Assembly (NCBI RefSeq): GCF_002837185.1
Contig: NZ_KZ478009.1
Span: 1 to 64,000 of the forward strand
Length of the DNA stretch: 64,000 bases
DNA from: Pseudomonas fluorescens
GTDB taxonomy: Bacteria > Pseudomonadota > Gammaproteobacteria > Pseudomonadales > Pseudomonadaceae
Direction: 5' to 3'
In this document: piece after piece, positions 59,977 to 64,000 of the stretch
Layout of the letters: the number at the start of each line of letters is the position of its first letter
Numbering within the stretch: the stretch's first letter is position 1
Program-made: the position numbers and the translations under genes
Notes under the pieces: generated by a model
Told to the model about the DNA's origin: nothing
Seen by the model: only the letters and a program-made list of their open reading frames with translations
The model's database searches: none

Positions 59977-60612
59977 TTAACCGCGAGCCTTGGCCGCTGG
60001 ACGTACAACCAGGTTGCCGCCAGTAGCGCCAGGAACAGCACCCTTGACCAACAACAGATTGCGTTCAGCGTCGACGCGCACTACTTCGAGGGACTGCACG
60101 GTCACGCGCTCAGCGCCCATATGACCGGACATTTTTTTGCCCTTGAATACACGACCAGGAGTCTGGCACTGGCCAATAGAGCCCGGGACGCGGTGGGAAA
60201 CGGAGTTACCGTGAGTGTTGTCTTGACCACGGAAATTCCAACGCTTGATCGTACCCTGGAAGCCTTTACCCTTGGACTGACCGGTTACATCAACCAGTTG
60301 ACCAGCGGCGAAGATTTCAGCGTTGATCAGATCGCCAGCCTGGTAGTCGCCGTCTTCAAGACGGAACTCCATGACGGTGCGACCAGCTGCAACGTTTGCT
60401 TTAGCGAAGTGACCTGCTTGAGCAGCAGTCACGCGCGAAGCACGACGCTCGCCGACAGTGACTTGCACTGCACGATAGCCATCGGTCTCTTCAGTTTTGA
60501 ACTGGGTGACGCGATTCGGTTCGATCTCAATGACCGTGACCGGAATGGAGACACCTTCTTCGGTGAAAATACGGGTCATACCGCATTTACGACCGACTAC
60601 ACCAATAGTCAT
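59977..60612 (-). CDS. rplC: 50S ribosomal protein L3
   Basis: 211 residues from the ATG at 60612 (MTIGVVGRKCGMTRIFTEEG). L3 starts large-subunit assembly and reaches the peptidyl-transferase centre. The conserved Gln-containing loop (TPGRVFKGKKMSGHMG) methylated in E. coli is present. An 81-base gap with a hairpin separates it from rpsJ. Confidence 0.98.
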   Translation of the reverse strand: MTIGVVGRKCGMTRIFTEEGVSIPVTVIEIEPNRVTQFKTEETDGYRAVQVTVGERRASRVTAAQAGHFAKANVAAGRTVMEFRLEDGDYQAGDLINAEIFAAGQLVDVTGQSKGKGFQGTIKRWNFRGQDNTHGNSVSHRVPGSIGQCQTPGRVFKGKKMSGHMGAERVTVQSLEVVRVDAERNLLLVKGAVPGATGGNLVVRPAAKARG

Positions 60613-60679
60613 GTTGTAAACCTCATGAGTGTACGGGGCTTTCACCCGCTATGGCCGCCCATTTCAGAGCGTTACACGA

Positions 60680-60697
60680 CTAAGACCCAAGTCTTAG
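60680..60697 (-). promoter_or_regulatory. Hairpin over the rpsJ stop codon
   Basis: CTAAGAC (60680-60686) and GTCTTAG (60691-60697) are exact complements with a CCAA loop. The rpsJ TAA stop lies inside one arm. There is no T-run, so it may be an RNA-processing or stabilising hairpin. Confidence 0.45.
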
Positions 60698-61005
60698 CCG
60701 AGGCTGATCTGTACTTCCACACCGGCCGCCAGATCAAGCTTCATAAGTGCATCAACGGTTTTATCCGTTGGCTGGACGATGTCCAGTACGCGCTTATGAG
60801 TGCGGATCTCGTACTGGTCACGCGCGTCTTTGTTGACGTGCGGGGAGACCAGAACGGTGAACCGCTCTTTACGGGTAGGCAGTGGAATTGGACCACGCAC
60901 TTGAGCACCAGTACGTTTCGCGGTTTCCACGATTTCCTGGGTGGATTGGTCGATCAGGCGATGGTCAAAAGCCTTCAACCTGATACGGATTTGCTGATTT
61001 TGCAT
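60694..61005 (-). CDS. rpsJ: 30S ribosomal protein S10 / NusE
   Basis: 103 residues. It serves in the small-subunit head and, as NusE, pairs with NusB (gene at 12318) in antitermination. [19 protein letters not shown] is standard. It is the first gene of the S10 operon, with its own promoter and a terminator separating it from tuf. Confidence 0.98.
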
Positions 61006-61067
61006 TGGATTTCAGACTCCGGCTGCTATTCCCAGCGAGCGCAATACGCCCGTTAAAAGGAGGCGCA

Positions 61068-61096
61068 ATTCTATAGACGGCCCTGATAGGTGTCAA
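61068..61096 (-). promoter_or_regulatory. Sigma-70 promoter of the S10 operon
   Basis: On the minus strand TTGACA (61091-61096, perfect -35) and TAGAAT (61068-61073, 5/6) are 17 bases apart. Transcription would begin near 61061, giving a leader of about 55 bases before rpsJ. Confidence 0.75.
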
Positions 61097-61102
61097 CCCA
61101 AT

Positions 61103-61134
61103 AAAAAAGGCCCCCGCTGAGCGGGGGCCTTTTC
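61103..61134 (-). terminator. tuf terminator
   Basis: AAGGCCCCCGC and GCGGGGGCC close over a 3-base loop, with runs of A and T on the two sides. It ends tuf before the S10 promoter, so fusA-tuf and S10 are separate units. Confidence 0.92.
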
Positions 61135-61164
61135 AAAACATCAGAGCTATCTCAGAAGAGATAA

Positions 61165-62358
61165 TTACTCGATGATTTTAGCTACAACACCAGCACCAAC
61201 GGTACGGCCGCCTTCACGGATTGCGAAACGCAGACCGTCTTCCATAGCGATGGTTTTGATCAGGGTGACAACCATTTTGATGTTGTCGCCTGGCATTACC
61301 ATTTCTACGCCTTCCGGCAGTTCGCAGTTACCAGTTACGTCGGTAGTACGGAAGTAGAACTGTGGACGGTAGCCTTTGAAGAACGGAGTGTGACGGCCGC
61401 CTTCTTCTTTGCTCAGCACGTACACTTCAGCTTCGAACTTGGTGTGCGGCTTAACCGAACCTGGCTTGACCAGAACCTGGCCACGCTCAACGTCGTCACG
61501 CTTGGTACCACGCAGCAGAACGCCGCAGTTCTCGCCAGCACGACCTTCGTCGAGCAGCTTACGGAACATTTCAACACCGGTGCAGGTGGTGACGGTAGTG
61601 TCACGCAGACCAACGATTTCCAGTGGATCCTGAACCTTGACGATACCGCGCTCGATACGACCAGTTACAACAGTACCGCGACCGGAGATCGAGAATACGT
61701 CTTCGATTGGCATCAGGAACGGCTTGTCGATAACACGGACTGGATCTGGGATGTAGCTGTCCAGAGTCTCAACCAGTTTACGAACGGACGTGGTGCCCAT
61801 TTCGTTATCGTCTTTGCCTTCCAGAGCCATACGAGCAGAACCGATGATGATCGGAGTGTCGTCACCTGGGAAGTCGTAAGTGCTCAGCAGGTCGCGCACT
61901 TCCATCTCAACCAGTTCCAGCAGCTCAGCGTCGTCTACCAGGTCAGCCTTGTTCAGGTAAACCACGATGTACGGAACGCCAACCTGACGGGACAGCAGGA
62001 TGTGCTCACGGGTTTGTGGCATCGGACCATCAGCGGCCGAGCAAACCAGGATTGCGCCGTCCATCTGGGCAGCACCGGTGATCATGTTCTTCACATAGTC
62101 AGCGTGACCTGGGCAGTCAACGTGAGCGTAGTGACGGATCAGCGAGTTGTATTCAACGTGCGCGGTGTTGATGGTGATACCACGAGCTTTCTCTTCTGGT
62201 GCGCTGTCGATTTTATCGAAATCAACGATTGCGGAACCGAATACTTCGGAGCAAACGCGAGTCAGAGCAGCAGTCAGAGTGGTTTTACCGTGGTCAACGT
62301 GACCGATGGTGCCAACGTTGACGTGCGGTAGGGAACGATCAAATTTTTCTTTAGCCAC
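61165..62358 (-). CDS. tuf: Elongation factor Tu
   Basis: 397 residues. It carries aminoacyl-tRNA to the ribosome as a GTPase. P-loop GHVDHGKT at 19-26, DCPGH switch, NKAD specificity motif, and the domain 2/3 barrels. Many pseudomonads have a second copy near rpoB; only one is in this window. It is 30 bases after fusA. Confidence 0.98.
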   Translation of the reverse strand: MAKEKFDRSLPHVNVGTIGHVDHGKTTLTAALTRVCSEVFGSAIVDFDKIDSAPEEKARGITINTAHVEYNSLIRHYAHVDCPGHADYVKNMITGAAQMDGAILVCSAADGPMPQTREHILLSRQVGVPYIVVYLNKADLVDDAELLELVEMEVRDLLSTYDFPGDDTPIIIGSARMALEGKDDNEMGTTSVRKLVETLDSYIPDPVRVIDKPFLMPIEDVFSISGRGTVVTGRIERGIVKVQDPLEIVGLRDTTVTTCTGVEMFRKLLDEGRAGENCGVLLRGTKRDDVERGQVLVKPGSVKPHTKFEAEVYVLSKEEGGRHTPFFKGYRPQFYFRTTDVTGNCELPEGVEMVMPGDNIKMVVTLIKTIAMEDGLRFAIREGGRTVGAGVVAKIIE

Positions 62359-62388
62359 GACAATTAACTCCTTGCCTAAAGGACTGAA

Positions 62389-64000
62389 TCAGCCTTGTTT
62401 TTTGGATACAGTTTCAGCGATGTGCGCCGGAGCTGTGTTGTATTTTTTGAATTCCATAGAGTAGCTTGCGCGACCCTGGGACATGGAGCGAACGTCGGTC
62501 GCATAACCGAACATCTCACCCAACGGAACCTCGGCGCGAATCACTTTGCCGGAAACCGTGTCTTCCATACCCAAGATCATGCCGCGACGACGGTTAAGGT
62601 CGCCCATGACATCACCCATATAGTCTTCAGGTGTAACAACTTCTACCGCCATGATTGGCTCAAGCAACTCACCACCGCCCTTCTGGGCCAGTTGCTTGGT
62701 TGCCATGGAGGCAGCCACCTTAAACGCCATCTCGTTGGAGTCGACGTCGTGGTAAGAACCGTCAAAAACGGTTGCTTTCAGGCCGATCAGCGGATAGCCG
62801 GCAACAACACCGTTCTTCATCTGCTCTTCGATACCCTTCTGGATAGCAGGGATGTATTCCTTAGGAACAACACCACCTACTACTTCGTTCACGAATTGCA
62901 GACCTTCCTGACCTTCGTCAGCAGGAGCAAAACGGATCCAGCAGTGACCGAACTGACCACGACCGCCGGACTGACGAACGAACTTGCCTTCGATTTCACA
63001 GTTCTTCGTGATGCGCTCACGATAGGAAACCTGAGGCTTACCGATGTTGGCTTCGACGTTGAACTCACGGCGCATCCGGTCAACCAGGATGTCCAGGTGC
63101 AGCTCGCCCATGCCGGAGATGATCGTTTGACCAGTCTCTTCATCAGTCTTGACGCGGAAAGATGGATCTTCCTGAGCAAGCTTGCCCAGAGCGATACCCA
63201 TTTTTTCCTGGTCATCCTTGGTCTTTGGCTCTACGGCAACCGAAATAACCGGCTCCGGGAAGTCCATGCGAACCAGGATGATTGGCTTGTCAGCGTTGCA
63301 CAAGGTTTCACCGGTGGTGACGTCCTTCATGCCGATCAAGGCCGCGATGTCACCAGCGCGCACTTCCTTGATTTCTTCACGGGCGTTTGCGTGCATTTGC
63401 ACCATACGACCCACGCGCTCTTTCTTGCCTTTAACCGAGTTGATCACGCCGTCGCCGGAGTTCAACACGCCCGAGTAAACGCGGACGAAGGTCAAGGTAC
63501 CCACGAATGGGTCAGTGGCAATTTTAAATGCCAAAGCGGAGAACGGTTCTGCGTCGTCTGCGTGACGCTCCAGCTCGATAGTCTCGTCATCCGGGTCAGT
63601 ACCCTTGATGGAAGGAATATCAACCGGTGCCGGCAGGTAGTCGATCACAGCATCGAGAACCAGGGGAACGCCCTTGTTCTTGAACGAGGAACCGCAAACA
63701 GCCAGGACGATTTCGCCAGCGATAGTACGCTGACGCAGAGCGGCCTTGATTTCCGCGTTGGTGAGTTCTTCACCTTCGAGGTACTTGTTCATCAGCTCTT
63801 CGTTGGCTTCAGCCGCAGCTTCAACCATGTTGTTGCGCCATTCGTCAGCCAGTTCCTGCAGTTCAGCAGGGATAGGCTTGCGAACAGGAACCATACCTTT
63901 GTCAGCGTCGTTCCAGTAAACAGCTTCCATGGTCAGCAGATCGATCTGGCCTTGGAAATTGTCTTCGGAACCGATAGCCAACTGGATTGGCACCGGGGTG
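62389..64000 (-). CDS. fusA: Elongation factor G, C-terminal part (5' end outside window)
   Basis: The frame is open to the last base, so the start and most of the GTPase domain (including the P-loop) lie beyond the window. Visible are the end of the G-domain insert, domain II (FVGTLTFVRVYSGVLNSGD), domains III-IV (GMGELHLDILVDRM, then VSYRERI) and domain V ending HIAETVSKKQG. EF-G moves tRNAs and mRNA after peptide transfer. It is upstream of tuf in the str operon order. Confidence 0.97.
   Translation of the reverse strand, partial: TPVPIQLAIGSEDNFQGQIDLLTMEAVYWNDADKGMVPVRKPIPAELQELADEWRNNMVEAAAEANEELMNKYLEGEELTNAEIKAALRQRTIAGEIVLAVCGSSFKNKGVPLVLDAVIDYLPAPVDIPSIKGTDPDDETIELERHADDAEPFSALAFKIATDPFVGTLTFVRVYSGVLNSGDGVINSVKGKKERVGRMVQMHANAREEIKEVRAGDIAALIGMKDVTTGETLCNADKPIILVRMDFPEPVISVAVEPKTKDDQEKMGIALGKLAQEDPSFRVKTDEETGQTIISGMGELHLDILVDRMRREFNVEANIGKPQVSYRERITKNCEIEGKFVRQSGGRGQFGHCWIRFAPADEGQEGLQFVNEVVGGVVPKEYIPAIQKGIEEQMKNGVVAGYPLIGLKATVFDGSYHDVDSNEMAFKVAASMATKQLAQKGGGELLEPIMAVEVVTPEDYMGDVMGDLNRRRGMILGMEDTVSGKVIRAEVPLGEMFGYATDVRSMSQGRASYSMEFKKYNTAPAHIAETVSKKQG

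Noticed and set aside
61390..62331. 313-codon plus-strand frame opposite tuf
   Set aside because: Shadow of the highly biased tuf codons.

Overview
The window reads as a chromosomal segment of a Pseudomonas, most likely of the P. fluorescens group. The evidence is high-GC coding, gene blocks whose order matches my recollection of P. aeruginosa PA4042-PA4069 and PA4232-PA4266, and many intergenic REP/REPIN hairpins of the kind described from P. fluorescens SBW25. No rRNA, tRNA, CRISPR array, prophage or insertion sequence was seen. No gap between genes exceeds 300 bases; the largest are about 240 bases (upstream of katA), 211 bases (upstream of the DUF72 gene) and 209 bases (between rpsN and rpsH).

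Region by region. (1) 1-3295, accessory edge: the end of an RHS-repeat polymorphic toxin with its own C-terminal tip, a candidate immunity gene, and a DUF4172/Fic regulator-like protein preceded by a two-dyad operator array. (2) 3370-6505: xseB, ispA and dxs (exonuclease VII small subunit and isoprenoid precursor synthesis). (3) 6643-9809: cobalamin uptake genes btuB and btuF, facing each other. (4) 9806-16792, on the minus strand: riboflavin, thiamine and transcription genes nrdR-ribD-ribE-ribBA(X)-ribH-nusB-thiL, with a solute-binding protein and ribA. (5) 16932-19515: a YbaY-like lipoprotein, a methyltransferase, a thioredoxin/TPR chaperone and a small unknown protein. (6) 19601-24757: a zinc-linked cluster with a Zur-like box, a His-rich periplasmic DUF2796 protein, a MacB/LolD-like ABC ATPase and permease, and a DUF3299 protein, then oprG and an epimerase-like protein that seems to have lost its catalytic pair. 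(7) 24925-39901, mixed: an Lhr helicase, a large MscS channel, DUF72 followed by ybhP-clsB-ybhN, a hydrolase/DUF3182 pair, a GlxA-type regulator divergent from a cysteine hydrolase, and tam. (8) 39999-47065: ssb, yajR, uvrA, non-haem ferritin ftnA and catalase katA. (9) 47304-64000, on the minus strand: the alpha operon, spc operon, S10 operon, tuf and the start-truncated fusA.

How they work together: exonuclease VII, SSB, UvrA and Lhr serve DNA repair. FtnA and KatA are a peroxide/iron pair. RibD-E-B-H-A form the whole riboflavin route within 7 kb. The zinc cluster pairs an ABC exporter-like machine with secreted His-rich and DUF3299 partners. The ribosomal block is not one uninterrupted transcription unit: hairpins and promoter-like sites sit before rpsJ, before rpsM and between rpsN and rpsH. 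The most novel candidates are the RHS tip with its immunity gene, the Fic operator array and the rpsN-rpsH hairpin cassette.
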